A stretch of DNA of 58,615 nt from a bacterium. Its GTDB lineage: Bacteria > CAYTYR01 > UBA6262. The first letter of the stretch is position 1, and the number at the start of each line of letters is the position of its first letter. The position numbers and the translations under genes are program-made. The notes under the pieces are model-generated. The model made no database searches, was not told where the DNA came from, and was given only the letters and a program-made list of their open reading frames with translations. Below are positions 7,981-15,933 of this stretch, one piece after another. The DNA lies in contig JAQTQE010000009.1 in NCBI GenBank assembly GCA_028712365.1, forward strand, positions 1-58,615, read 5' to 3'.

Positions 7981-8247
7981 TGTCCTGTCTACTAAATTCC
8001 TTGATATTTGCTGGCAGGATTTTGGACAGAGACAAGGCGCGAGGAATGCCGCGTACCCGCAGTGGTACGCAAATGATGAGCAACACAGTCTATGAGCAAA
8101 AGACGCCAGCCCTACGGGAAAATCATCTTTGGCCGACTTCTGCGTCACTCCTCCTCAACGTACTGCTGTGAATACGCCATCGTCGTTGTTCCTGGAATTC
8201 TGCTCAAATATGACTTTCAAATTTAAAGGAATTTAGTAGACAGGACA
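7981..8247 (+). repeat. Short inverted-repeat (MITE-like) element, copy 2, between yjbQ and rsmD
   Basis: 267 bp bounded by perfect 22-bp terminal inverted repeats, TGTCCTGTCTACTAAATTCC(TT) at 7981-8002 and its complement at 8226-8247. No ORF of its own. It carries the GCGAGGAATGC block (8039-8049) followed by a hairpin GCGTACC/GGTACGC (8051-8070). It is homologous to the element at 5056-5254 in the same orientation relative to the downstream gene. The left end lies 1 nt after the yjbQ stop, the right end 5 nt before the rsmD start. Confidence 0.9.
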
Positions 8248-8252
8248 TTTCA

Positions 8253-8804
8253 GTGCAAGTAATTGCCGGTATTGCCAAAGGCCGAAAACTCAAATCTCTC
8301 CCTGGGCTAAGTACTCGCCCGATTTTAGCCCGCATTAAAAAATCATTATTCGACATCATTCGTTTACCTGTTATTGAGGCTGCTTTTTTAGATCTATATG
8401 CCGGTACCGGGTCAGTTGGTATTGAAGCATTGAGCCGCGGCGCAAAATCAGCGGTTTTTATTGAAAAGGATCCTAATGCCATTAAGGTCATCCGGGATAA
8501 TTTGCAGTTAACCCGTTTTTTAAACCAGGGGCAGGTTCTGCAGGGTAATGTTTTTGACCTGTTGCAAAGATTAGGACAGGCTTATAATGTTATTTTTGTC
8601 GGTCCTCCTTACAAACTTGGCGTAACCAAAGACACTATTGCCACTATAGATAAATACCAGGTGCTGGCTGAGGATGGTTTAGTAGTAGCCCAGCATCATT
8701 ATAAAGAACCAATGGAGATCAATGTAGGTGGTTTATTTATGTACCGGCAAGAACGTTACGGAGATACAAGACTTAGTTTTTATAGAAAAGCAAATAGTGA
8801 GTAA
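8253..8804 (+). CDS. rsmD: 16S rRNA (guanine-N2)-methyltransferase RsmD family
   Basis: SAM-dependent methyltransferase expected to modify G966 of 16S rRNA. 183 residues, as usual. The N-terminus MQVIAGIAKGRKL and the R-P...K.S.FDI segment are typical; motif I is DLYAGTGSVGIEALSRGA (about 48-65). Motif IV, normally DPPY/DPPF, reads FVGPPY here: the Asp that contacts the target amino group is Gly. GTG start at 8253; its only SD is AGGA at 8242-8245, which belongs to the adjoining repeat element. nadK follows 54 nt downstream. Confidence 0.9.
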   Translation: MQVIAGIAKGRKLKSLPGLSTRPILARIKKSLFDIIRLPVIEAAFLDLYAGTGSVGIEALSRGAKSAVFIEKDPNAIKVIRDNLQLTRFLNQGQVLQGNVFDLLQRLGQAYNVIFVGPPYKLGVTKDTIATIDKYQVLAEDGLVVAQHHYKEPMEINVGGLFMYRQERYGDTRLSFYRKANSE

Positions 8805-8858
8805 TGTTTTATTCGAGTAATTAACTATCATTCGAGTTATTCGTCAATAGGAGTTCAT

Positions 8859-9677
8859 ATGAAGGTCTGGTTAGCATTTAATCCGAATAAAGAAAAGGCG
8901 AAATTAGCCGTTAAAGAACTTACGGGATATTTTCGTAAGAATAAACTAACTGTACTCACCGGGCAGCAGCCAGGAAAGATCCTGGGTGCTAATGACCTGG
9001 TTGTAGCCTTAGGCGGGGATGGGACTTTATTACGGGTAGCCAGGGCAATCGCCGGCTGCAATGTGCCGGTGTTGGGAGTCAATCTCGGCGGGCTGGGGTT
9101 CTTAACTGAGGTTACCCGCCAGGAAATGTACAAAACATTAGATAAGATATTGCAGGGGAATATCGCGGTTGAAGAAAGAATGATGCTGCAGGCAGAAGTA
9201 TGGCGCGGGAAAAGGAAACTGGGCACATACCTGGCTTTAAATGACGTTGTAGTTAATTCCAGCAAAGAAGCCAGGGTCGTTAGTTTGGACCTGGCTATTG
9301 ATTCAAAACCAGTGGCTAATTACATAGCTGACGGTTTGATCGTCGCTACGCCTACCGGTTCCACTGCGTATACCTTATCTGCCGGCGGCCCGATAGTATA
9401 TCCTGATATGGAACTGATCATTGTCGCGCCGATCTGCCCACATATGCTGACTTTGCGTCCTTTGATCGTATCTGCTGAAAAAAATGTAGCTATTACCATG
9501 AAAACCGATCACCAGGTCGGCAATGTCACGATGGATGGGCAGGTGGCAGTGCCGGTTAAGCTCAATGACGTGGTTATAGTGAAAAAAGCAGAAGAAAAAT
9601 TCCTCTTGATCACCAGCCCCTATAAGAATTATTTTGAAGTGCTCAGGACTAAGCTTAAATGGAGCGAAAGAGCATAA
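8859..9677 (+). CDS. nadK: NAD kinase
   Basis: ATP/polyphosphate-dependent NAD kinase, the only source of NADP. 272 residues. GGDGTLLRVAR (about 50-60) contains the GGDG catalytic motif; NLGGLGFLTEV and the PTGSTAYTLSAGGP segment bind NAD; APICPHMLTLRP is the conserved C-terminal loop. ATG with GGAG about 9 nt upstream. The nadK-recN order is common in bacteria; recN begins 12 nt after the stop. Confidence 0.97.
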   Translation: MKVWLAFNPNKEKAKLAVKELTGYFRKNKLTVLTGQQPGKILGANDLVVALGGDGTLLRVARAIAGCNVPVLGVNLGGLGFLTEVTRQEMYKTLDKILQGNIAVEERMMLQAEVWRGKRKLGTYLALNDVVVNSSKEARVVSLDLAIDSKPVANYIADGLIVATPTGSTAYTLSAGGPIVYPDMELIIVAPICPHMLTLRPLIVSAEKNVAITMKTDHQVGNVTMDGQVAVPVKLNDVVIVKKAEEKFLLITSPYKNYFEVLRTKLKWSERA

Positions 9678-9689
9678 GGTAGACTAATA

Positions 9690-11369
9690 ATGTTGGAACA
9701 GCTGAGTATAAAAAATTATGCGTTGATCGAAGACCTTCATATTAATTTTGATGAAGGTTTTAATGTTTTAACAGGGGAAACAGGCGCCGGGAAATCGATC
9801 ATTGTAGGCGCTCTTGGCTTGATCCTGGGTGAACGCGCTTCAACGAACATTATCCGCAAAGGCGCTGAATCGTGCAGTATCAGGGCTACATTTGACGTCG
9901 CTAAGAATAAACCATTATTACATCTTTTAAAGCAGCAGGGGGTTAGTCTCGATGATTCAACGCTGCTATTATGCCGGGAGGTAAGTGCCGCCGGGAAAAA
10001 CCGGTGCCTGGTCAATGACCAGGTCATTACCCTGGGAATGCTGGAAAGCATCGGTAATTGCCTGGTAGACCTGCATGGCCAGCACGAGCACCAGTCATTA
10101 TTACAGGCCAAAGAACAGCTAAATATCCTGGATGATTTCGGTAGCTTGATGGAGCAAAGGAAAGAAGTCGGGGAAGCATATACCGGTTTGCGCCAATTAG
10201 AACTGGAATTGGAAGAATTAAACCATCACGAACAGGAACGTGATCATTTTCTTGATCTTTATACTTTCCAGGTAAAAGAAATTAAGGATGCGCATTTGGA
10301 ACCAGGGGAAGAAGAAACATTATCCCGGGATATAAATCTACTGGCCAATGCCGAAAAAATAGCCCATCTGGTGAATGATGCGTATCAATGGTTATATGAT
10401 GAAGAAGGTTCAACCTTATCTAAACTGGAAAAGATCAAACAGAATCTTCTTTCTTTGCAATTGATCGACCAAAACCTGAAGGCTACCTCAGCTATGGTAA
10501 ATGAAAGCATTGTCAACCTGGAAGAAGTCAATTCTACCCTGCGTGAATATAAAGATAAGATCATTTTTGATCCGGTGAAACTGGATAGTTTGATCGAGCG
10601 TAAGGAGCAGATCAACCGGCTGAAGAGTAAATATGGGGCTACTATAAAAGATGTCCTGACCTATCAGGATAAGATCACGAAAGAAATAGAAAAGCTATCC
10701 ACGGCCGAAGAAAGCAAAGCTGGCTTGGCCAAAGCGATAGAACAGGCCAGGAGTAAGGCTATGGCAAAAGCTAAAAAACTTTCCCTGGAACGCCAGAAAA
10801 CAGCTGCTAAGCTGGAAAAGGAAACAGGTCAGGAGCTTAAAGACCTGGGTTTGCCGAAGATCAAGTTTAAGATAAGCCTGATACCGGAACAAGACACTCA
10901 GGGAGTGCCGCGGCTAACCAGTACAGGGTTGGAAAGAGCGGAATTCTTGATCAGTCCTAATGTCGGCGAAGACTTGCAGCCACTGGCTAAGATCGCTTCT
11001 GGAGGGGAAATGTCCAGGATCATGCTGGGATTAAAATCTGTTTTAGCCCATACTGATAAGATCCCAACCCTGATTTTTGATGAAATTGACACCGGAATCG
11101 GGGGTAGTATGGCTGAAATAGTCGGGAAAAAGATAAAAGCCTTGGCTGGCAGGCACCAGGTAGTCTGCATAACCCACTGGCCACAAATTGCCGGTTTTGC
11201 CATGGATCACCTGCATGTTTCCAAGGAAGTTTCGCATGATCGGACCTATACCAGGATTCAACACCTTGCAGCTGAGGAAAGAGTGAAAGAACTTGCCCGG
11301 ATGCTGGGTGGAGAGACGCTCACTGATATTAGTTTAAAACATGCTAAAGAATTGCTTCGTCATAAATAG
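9690..11369 (+). CDS. recN: DNA repair protein RecN
   Basis: SMC-like ATPase involved in double-strand-break repair. 559 residues. The N-terminal half-ATPase has Walker A GETGAGKS (about 30-37); a long coiled coil covers about 150-370 with a central non-helical hinge; the C-terminal half has the ABC signature ASGGEMSRIMLGL, Walker B TLIFDEIDTGIGG and the switch-His segment THWPQIAGFA (THLPQVA in most RecN). ATG start, 12 nt after nadK, so likely one transcript. A strong promoter for fur starts 14 nt after the stop. Confidence 0.97.
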   Translation: MLEQLSIKNYALIEDLHINFDEGFNVLTGETGAGKSIIVGALGLILGERASTNIIRKGAESCSIRATFDVAKNKPLLHLLKQQGVSLDDSTLLLCREVSAAGKNRCLVNDQVITLGMLESIGNCLVDLHGQHEHQSLLQAKEQLNILDDFGSLMEQRKEVGEAYTGLRQLELELEELNHHEQERDHFLDLYTFQVKEIKDAHLEPGEEETLSRDINLLANAEKIAHLVNDAYQWLYDEEGSTLSKLEKIKQNLLSLQLIDQNLKATSAMVNESIVNLEEVNSTLREYKDKIIFDPVKLDSLIERKEQINRLKSKYGATIKDVLTYQDKITKEIEKLSTAEESKAGLAKAIEQARSKAMAKAKKLSLERQKTAAKLEKETGQELKDLGLPKIKFKISLIPEQDTQGVPRLTSTGLERAEFLISPNVGEDLQPLAKIASGGEMSRIMLGLKSVLAHTDKIPTLIFDEIDTGIGGSMAEIVGKKIKALAGRHQVVCITHWPQIAGFAMDHLHVSKEVSHDRTYTRIQHLAAEERVKELARMLGGETLTDISLKHAKELLRHK

Positions 11370-11382
11370 CATAAAATAGTAC

Positions 11383-11411
11383 TTGACAAGTTTAGATATA
11401 AGTATTATAAT
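11383..11411 (+). promoter_or_regulatory. Consensus sigma70 promoter for fur operon
   Basis: TTGACA (11383-11388), 17-nt spacer, TATAAT (11406-11411): both hexamers perfect. Drives fur and possibly genes downstream. Confidence 0.85.
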
Positions 11412-11427
11412 GATAATGGTTGTCATT
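11409..11427 (+). promoter_or_regulatory. Fur-box-like operator overlapping the -10
   Basis: AATGATAA-TGG-TTGTCATT is a near-perfect 8-3-8 inverted repeat of the AT-rich type bound by Fur/PerR/Zur proteins. It overlaps the last three bases of the -10 hexamer, so binding would block transcription; autoregulation by the Fur homologue is inferred. Confidence 0.7.
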
Positions 11428-11444
11428 AACAATAAGGATAATTT

Positions 11445-11918
11445 ATGAAAAACAGGGATTGCCGAGGCCACTTATGGTGGCACGGAAGATTCAGGGGTTG
11501 CGGTTATAGAATAACATTGGGCCGGGAAGCTATCTTAGAAGTATTATCAAGGGCAAACCAGCATCTTAGCGCAGAAGACATCTATATAAAAGTACACCCA
11601 ATGTATCCCAATATCGGATTGACTACAGTTTACCGGACCTTAGATGTATTAGTTGATTTAGGACTTGTTTTTAAGTTTGATTTTGGCGACAAAAGGGCAC
11701 GCTATGAATTGGCCGAAGGGCCGAAAGGCGCGCACCATCATCACCATTTAATTTGCACAAACTGCAAAAGAGTAATTGATTATACTGATTTTATAGATGA
11801 AGAGGTAGAATTACTCAATCAAACTGAGAAAGGACTTAGTAAAAAATACAATTTTATGATCACCAACCATTTGATCCAGTTTTATGGCCTGTGTGATAAA
11901 TGTAATAATAAGAAGTAA
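11445..11918 (+). CDS. Fur-family metalloregulator
   Basis: 157 residues with an N-terminal winged helix (RITLGREAILEVLSRANQHLSAEDIY, then TTVYRTLDVLVDLGLV) and a C-terminal dimerisation/metal domain. HHHHH followed by CTNC and, at the C-terminus, CDKC supplies the structural Cys4 zinc site; the His run supplies regulatory-site ligands. The first 20 residues (MKNRDCRGHLWWHGRFRGCG) are unusually Cys/His/Trp-rich for the family. Which metal or peroxide it senses cannot be decided. It opens the metallocofactor gene block and is preceded by its own likely operator. Confidence 0.92.
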   Translation: MKNRDCRGHLWWHGRFRGCGYRITLGREAILEVLSRANQHLSAEDIYIKVHPMYPNIGLTTVYRTLDVLVDLGLVFKFDFGDKRARYELAEGPKGAHHHHHLICTNCKRVIDYTDFIDEEVELLNQTEKGLSKKYNFMITNHLIQFYGLCDKCNNKK

Positions 11919-11944
11919 CCACTATATTTTTTTGTCTTTTAATG

Positions 11945-11959
11945 GAAATGATTATCAAT
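11945..11959 (+). promoter_or_regulatory. Second Fur-box-like site before the DUF5320 gene
   Basis: GAAATGATTATCAAT contains the dyad TGATTATCA (11949-11957), close to the half-sites of the box in front of fur. Position is 20 nt before the gene's start. No clear -35/-10 is seen beside it. Confidence 0.45.
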
Positions 11960-11978
11960 AACAAAAAGGAGGTGCATT

Positions 11979-12329
11979 ATGCCAGGATTTAATGGAACAG
12001 GCCCAAGAGGGCAAGGCCCGATGACAGGCGGCGGTAAGGGATATTGCGTGGTACCGGTCAATACCTTTTCGAGCCGGTCATTTAGTCGGGGATTTTATTG
12101 CGGTAGGGGCGGAGGAAGAGGAAGGCGTAATTGGTTTTATGCAACTGGTTTACCCGGTTGGATGAGAGAGCAACAGAGTATGTCTACATATGGGGATTTT
12201 AATCATACGGTACCAGCTAATGAAGAATTATCTATGCTAAAAGACCAAGCCGTATATATTAAGGAAAAACTCGAGGCTATCCAGTCGCGAATTCAGGAGA
12301 TAGAGACAAAGCAGGAAGAAGAGAAATAA
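11979..12329 (+). CDS. DUF5320-type small Gly-rich protein with coiled-coil tail
   Basis: 116 residues. It opens with the Gly/Pro-rich MPGFNGTGPRGQGPMTGGGK typical of the DUF5320 group, small proteins found beside NifX-like and Mrp-type genes in anaerobes. An RGGGRGRR stretch follows, and residues about 75-115 form a Lys/Glu-rich coiled coil. Two Cys residues only (about 24 and 48). Excellent SD (AAGGAGGTG, 5 nt upstream). Function unknown; the neighbours suggest metal or Fe-S work. A shorter relative is at 13347. Confidence 0.85.
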   Translation: MPGFNGTGPRGQGPMTGGGKGYCVVPVNTFSSRSFSRGFYCGRGGGRGRRNWFYATGLPGWMREQQSMSTYGDFNHTVPANEELSMLKDQAVYIKEKLEAIQSRIQEIETKQEEEK

Positions 12330-12362
12330 CTTTTAAATGCAGAATAAAAGGAGTGGTTGATT

Positions 12363-12740
12363 ATGAGAGTTGGAATAGTATTGGAAGATAAAAGCGGCAT
12401 GCAGGGTGATGTCTGCGCTCACTTCGGGCAATGCAAATATTTCTTTTTGGCTGATATTGACAAGGACGCCAAAAAGATCACTAGTACCCGCATTGTACCA
12501 AATACTGCGGTGCATGGTGGTGGTGGTTGCGTGGCAGTAGATGAGATATTAAAATATAAAGTGACCCATGTTATTGCTGGCGGTATGGGGATGGGAGCTC
12601 AACAAAAGTTTGCCCAGGCTGGAGTTCAAGTTTTTGGTTATTCCGGTAAGGTGCAGAAAGCTCTAAATGATTTTATGAATAATACTTTGGGTGGGCTTGA
12701 TGCCTGCAAAGACCATGGCAATAGCGGTGGTTGCCATTGA
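12363..12740 (+). CDS. NifX/NifB-C-type dinitrogenase cofactor-binding protein
   Basis: 125 residues from the ATG at 12363 (AGGAG 9 nt upstream; an in-frame TTG at 12357 is less likely). The single domain is of the NifX/NafY/NifB-C-terminal type (PF02579), an RNase-H-like fold that carries iron-based cofactors: DVCAHFGQCKYFFL near the start, the NTAVHGGGGC turn, and VTHVIAGGMGMGAQQKF. The tail is Cys/His-rich (DACKDHGNSGGCH), a likely metal ligand set. No nitrogenase genes are present, as is common for this group in anaerobes. A second paralogue follows 15 nt downstream. Confidence 0.9.
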   Translation: MRVGIVLEDKSGMQGDVCAHFGQCKYFFLADIDKDAKKITSTRIVPNTAVHGGGGCVAVDEILKYKVTHVIAGGMGMGAQQKFAQAGVQVFGYSGKVQKALNDFMNNTLGGLDACKDHGNSGGCH

Positions 12741-12755
12741 CAGGGAGGAATTAAA

Positions 12756-13130
12756 ATGAAATTATGTATCACCTCTGAAGGTAAAGACTTAGCTTCTAAA
12801 GTTGATCCACGGTTTGGCCGATGCCAGTATTTTATCATTGTTGATACTGATACCTTGGAATTCGAAGCTGTTGGAAATCCAAATCTGGAAGCTATGGGTG
12901 GCGCAGGCATACAATCGGCGCAGTTGGTTGCTTCAAAGCAGGCTAAAGCTGTAGTTACTGGAAATGCTGGCCCTAATGCTTTTCAAACATTAACAGCAGC
13001 TGGAATAAAAGTATTTACTGGAGCATCAGGCACTATTAAGGAAACAATTGAGAGATATAAAAAAGGAGAATATAAAGCTGATGCCAGCCCTAGCGTTAGT
13101 TCTAAATCCGGGATGTCGGGGAAGCAATGA
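12756..13130 (+). CDS. NifX-type cofactor-binding protein, second paralogue
   Basis: 124 residues, same fold as the upstream neighbour: VDPRFGRCQYFIIVD near the start, GAGIQSAQLVASKQAKAVVTG in the middle, GPNAFQTLTAAGIKVFTG as the last core block. It lacks the Cys-rich tail of the first paralogue and ends in a Ser-rich segment. SD GGGAGGAA about 5-6 nt before ATG. Paired NifX-like genes suggest two carriers or a heterodimer. Confidence 0.9.
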   Translation: MKLCITSEGKDLASKVDPRFGRCQYFIIVDTDTLEFEAVGNPNLEAMGGAGIQSAQLVASKQAKAVVTGNAGPNAFQTLTAAGIKVFTGASGTIKETIERYKKGEYKADASPSVSSKSGMSGKQ

Positions 13131-13149
13131 ACGGTAGAGGGAGGGATAT

Positions 13150-13251
13150 ATGCCATTTTTTGAGCCTTTAGAGAAGATGGATCCAAAAGATGTCGATTTA
13201 GCAAGAGCGAGAAAGTCTCTGAGAGAAGAGCTTGAAGCAATTACAGGATAA
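13150..13251 (+). CDS. 33-residue conserved-looking small protein
   Basis: MPFFEPLEKMDPKDVDLARARKS... to ITG, 33 residues, stop TAA. A very strong SD (GAGGGAGGG) ends 4-5 nt before the ATG. Acidic/basic amphipathic helix for the last 20 residues, no Cys. It lies in an 86-nt space after the second NifX-type gene, in line with the operon. No family recognised; too short for usual gene calling. Confidence 0.65.
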   Translation: MPFFEPLEKMDPKDVDLARARKSLREELEAITG

Positions 13252-13346
13252 GATATTTAAAGAGCATAATTAGAATTTTGCTTTACTCGGTATCTTGATT
13301 TGGAGCATTTGAGCGAACGAGGTGAGTCGAAGGAGAGGTGATTAAT

Positions 13347-13577
13347 ATGCCTGGAAGAGATGGTACAGGTCCTTTCGGAGGAGGTCCAGGAACAGGTGGA
13401 GGAAGAGGCATAGGTCGAATAGTTGGTAAGGGTCGCATGGGTGGAAATCGTGCCGGTGCTGGCCCAGGCGGCAATTGTCTTTGTCCTGTTTGCGGAGCAA
13501 CGGTTGCTCATCAGGCAGGTATGCCGTGTGCCTCTATGAACTGCCCTAAATGTGGGGCAAGACTAGTAAGGGAATAA
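13347..13577 (+). CDS. Small Gly-rich zinc-ribbon protein (DUF5320-like start)
   Basis: 76 residues from ATG 13347 (AGGAG at 13331-13335). The Gly-rich N-terminus MPGRDGTGPFGGGPGTGGGR resembles the protein at 11979, but the C-terminal half is a zinc ribbon or Fe-S knuckle: CLCPVCG ... CASMNCPKCG, with CPxCG and CPxCG pairs plus two extra Cys. The second half is the part usually found in proteins near Mrp/NBP35 genes. Likely a small metal-binding partner of the surrounding cofactor proteins. Confidence 0.85.
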   Translation: MPGRDGTGPFGGGPGTGGGRGIGRIVGKGRMGGNRAGAGPGGNCLCPVCGATVAHQAGMPCASMNCPKCGARLVRE

Positions 13578-13607
13578 TTAGTAACTAAAGAAGAGACAGG
13601 AATTAAT

Positions 13608-14219
13608 TTGAATAAAAAAATTATTGAGAACCATAAGAGATATTTAGAAAGAGTCAAGCTTTACCAAAGATTCGGGTATGATTTAGAAAAAGAAAGAAAA
13701 AATATACTTGATGAATCCCTGCCTATTGCCGGAAGAATCCTGGAAGCCGGAACAGGTAAAGGACATTTTGCGCTTGTTTTAGCTAAAGCCGGGTATCAGT
13801 TTATTACCTTTGATATCTCAGAGGAAGAGCAGCATATTGCTAAGCTTAATTTAGCATATTTTAATGTTGAGAAATCAGTGGAATACCATATCGAGAATGG
13901 TGAACACACAAGCTTCGGAGATAATAGTTTTGACACAATATTTTCTGTAAATGTCTTACACCATCTACGCAATCCTTATCAGGTAATAAATGAGCTTATA
14001 CGGTTGCTTGCTCCTAAAGGCAAGCTGGTATTGGCTGATTTTACCCAAAAAGGCTTCGAGGTCATGGATAGCATCCATAGCCTTGAAGGTAATAAACACG
14101 AGGTAGGGAAAGTTGGGTTAAAAGACATGGAAGAGTATTTAACTAAAAAAGGTTTTTCGGTCAAGAAGGCAAATAGCGTATATCAATACGTTCTTATTGC
14201 TGGGAGAGGCAGTATTTAA
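13608..14219 (+). CDS. Class I SAM-dependent methyltransferase
   Basis: 203 residues, TTG start with AGGA 5-6 nt upstream. Rossmann motif I is ILEAGTGKGHFALVLAKAGY (about 42-61), acidic residue at the end of strand 2 (FDIS), and motif IV FSVNVLHHL with post-motif LLAPKGKLVLADF. UbiE/Methyltransf_11-like. The substrate is unknown; its place among metallocofactor genes, immediately before a ferredoxin-ATPase (3 nt gap), hints at modification of a cofactor precursor or partner protein. Confidence 0.87.
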   Translation: MNKKIIENHKRYLERVKLYQRFGYDLEKERKNILDESLPIAGRILEAGTGKGHFALVLAKAGYQFITFDISEEEQHIAKLNLAYFNVEKSVEYHIENGEHTSFGDNSFDTIFSVNVLHHLRNPYQVINELIRLLAPKGKLVLADFTQKGFEVMDSIHSLEGNKHEVGKVGLKDMEEYLTKKGFSVKKANSVYQYVLIAGRGSI

Positions 14220-14222
14220 ATA

Positions 14223-15074
14223 ATGATCATTTCAGTAGCTAGCGGCAAAGGCGGTACCGGGAAAACTACCATTGCAGTCAACCTGGCTTTATCTATAGAT
14301 AATGTACAATTCCTTGATTGTGATGTTGAAGAGCCAAATGCATATATTTTTCTTAAACCGGAAATAATCAGGCAGCATGAAGCGTATATTCCTGTCCCGG
14401 AAATTGCCGCTGCAAAATGCATTTATTGCGGCAAGTGTGCCGAAGTCTGTGTTTATAATGCCATAGCTGTACTTCCTGGACAAGATGGGAAAAAAGGTAC
14501 TACCTTGATTTTCCCGCACCTATGTCATGGTTGTGGGGCCTGCAGCACTCTATGTCCTAAAAATGCGATAAAAGAAGTAAATAGGACGATTGGTATAGTG
14601 GAAATTGGCACCTGTGGCAAGATGGAATTTGTGCACGGGAAATTGAATATAGGTGAAGCGATGTCTCCGCCACTGATCCGGCAGGTGAAAGAACACCTGA
14701 ATACTGATAAAACTGTAATTATTGACGCTCCACCGGGTACATCTTGCCCGGTAGTTGCTTCAGTTAAAGGCAGTGATTATTGCGTGTTGGTAACTGAGCC
14801 GACGCCTTTTGGGCTCAATGATCTTGTTTTAGCGGTAGAAGTGATAAGAAAGATAAAGATTCCTTTTGGTGTAGTAATTAATCGCTCAGATCTAGGGAAT
14901 AATAAAACCGATGAGTATTGCCGGCAGGAAAACATTAAAGTATTGATGCGAATACCATTTAGTAAAGAAATAGCCATGGCTTATTCTAAAGGAGAGCCTT
15001 TAATTAAAGTATTTCCAAAATATAAAAAAGAATTTCAGGGATTATTTGAGGAAGCATGTTTAGAAAAGCGCTAA
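14223..15074 (+). CDS. MinD-superfamily ATPase with inserted 2[4Fe-4S] ferredoxin domain (copy 1)
   Basis: 283 residues. Deviant Walker A SGKGGTGKTT near the N-terminus (signature Lys of the MinD/NBP35 class), switch I DCDVEEPNAY, Walker B VIIDAPPGTSCPV. Between them sit two ferredoxin motifs, CIYCGKCAEVC and CHGCGACSTLC followed by Pro-Lys, giving two [4Fe-4S] clusters (about residues 60-115). This COG1149 architecture is found in anaerobes, usually as tandem paralogues near NifX-like proteins. Probable role is ATP-driven assembly or transfer of Fe-S or related cofactors. A second copy is at 16452. Confidence 0.93.
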   Translation: MIISVASGKGGTGKTTIAVNLALSIDNVQFLDCDVEEPNAYIFLKPEIIRQHEAYIPVPEIAAAKCIYCGKCAEVCVYNAIAVLPGQDGKKGTTLIFPHLCHGCGACSTLCPKNAIKEVNRTIGIVEIGTCGKMEFVHGKLNIGEAMSPPLIRQVKEHLNTDKTVIIDAPPGTSCPVVASVKGSDYCVLVTEPTPFGLNDLVLAVEVIRKIKIPFGVVINRSDLGNNKTDEYCRQENIKVLMRIPFSKEIAMAYSKGEPLIKVFPKYKKEFQGLFEEACLEKR

Positions 15075-15144
15075 TAAAAATGAGCAAAATTAACAGCTTT
15101 AAAGCTCAGAGCGAATTATTGGGAAGAGACAGGGAAGTGATAAA

Positions 15145-15840
15145 ATGATAATTAAAGGTTTTATTGAAAATTCTCTCATAGATTGGGAAGGCCGAATCAG
15201 TGCCATGGTTTTTATTTCCGGTTGCAATTTCTCATGTCCTTTTTGCCATAATAGGGCATTAATCAGGGAAGATGTCCAAACGGTGGAAATACCCCAGGAG
15301 AAAATAATAGCCATTTTGCGGGAAAAAAGAAATTGGCTGGATGGAGTAGTTATTACCGGTGGGGAACCTTGTATGTCTTCGGGATTGGTAGATTTTATTA
15401 AAGAATTGAAAAAATTAGGTTACCCGGTTAAATTGGATACCAATGGTTCTTATCCGCATATCTTGGAACAGTTGCTCAAAACCAAACTAGTGGATTATGT
15501 GGCCATGGACGTCAAAGCTCCTTTGAATGATAATTATCAGAAAGTCACTGGCAGTAAAATTGATATAGATAAAATTAGCCAGAGTATAAATATAATACGT
15601 TCTTCCGCAGTAGATTATGAATTTCGGACTACTTTTGTACCAGCTTTCTTAAAGAAAGATGATATAGTGGAAATAGCGGCACTTTTACAAGGGAGCAAGA
15701 AGTATTATATTCAGCAGTTCAATCCGAAAGAAACATTGGATCCCGCGCTCAGAGAAATAGAGCCATATTCCAGTAAATACCTTTTAGAAATTCTCCATGA
15801 TTGCCGTAAATTGATACAAAATACCAGTCTGCGAGATTAA
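15145..15840 (+). CDS. Radical SAM activating enzyme (NrdG/PflA-like)
   Basis: 231 residues. The radical-SAM cluster motif is CNFSCPFC (residues 28-35), preceded by LIDWEGRISAMVFISG as in anaerobic ribonucleotide-reductase activases and PflA-like enzymes (COG1180 type). GGEPC follows, then the SAM-contact strands VKLDTNG and VAMDVKAP. No auxiliary-cluster Cys set is apparent. No glycyl-radical enzyme lies nearby, so the target is unknown. It lies 70 nt downstream of the ferredoxin-ATPase with AGGGAAG as SD. Confidence 0.9.
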   Translation: MIIKGFIENSLIDWEGRISAMVFISGCNFSCPFCHNRALIREDVQTVEIPQEKIIAILREKRNWLDGVVITGGEPCMSSGLVDFIKELKKLGYPVKLDTNGSYPHILEQLLKTKLVDYVAMDVKAPLNDNYQKVTGSKIDIDKISQSINIIRSSAVDYEFRTTFVPAFLKKDDIVEIAALLQGSKKYYIQQFNPKETLDPALREIEPYSSKYLLEILHDCRKLIQNTSLRD

Positions 15841-15933
15841 AGAGATAAGCGAAGATCAAAATAGCATTAAAAAAGATGGCCTCGGCATCAAGAAATGAAT
15901 ATACACATTGCAACAAATATAAAAGGATGATAA

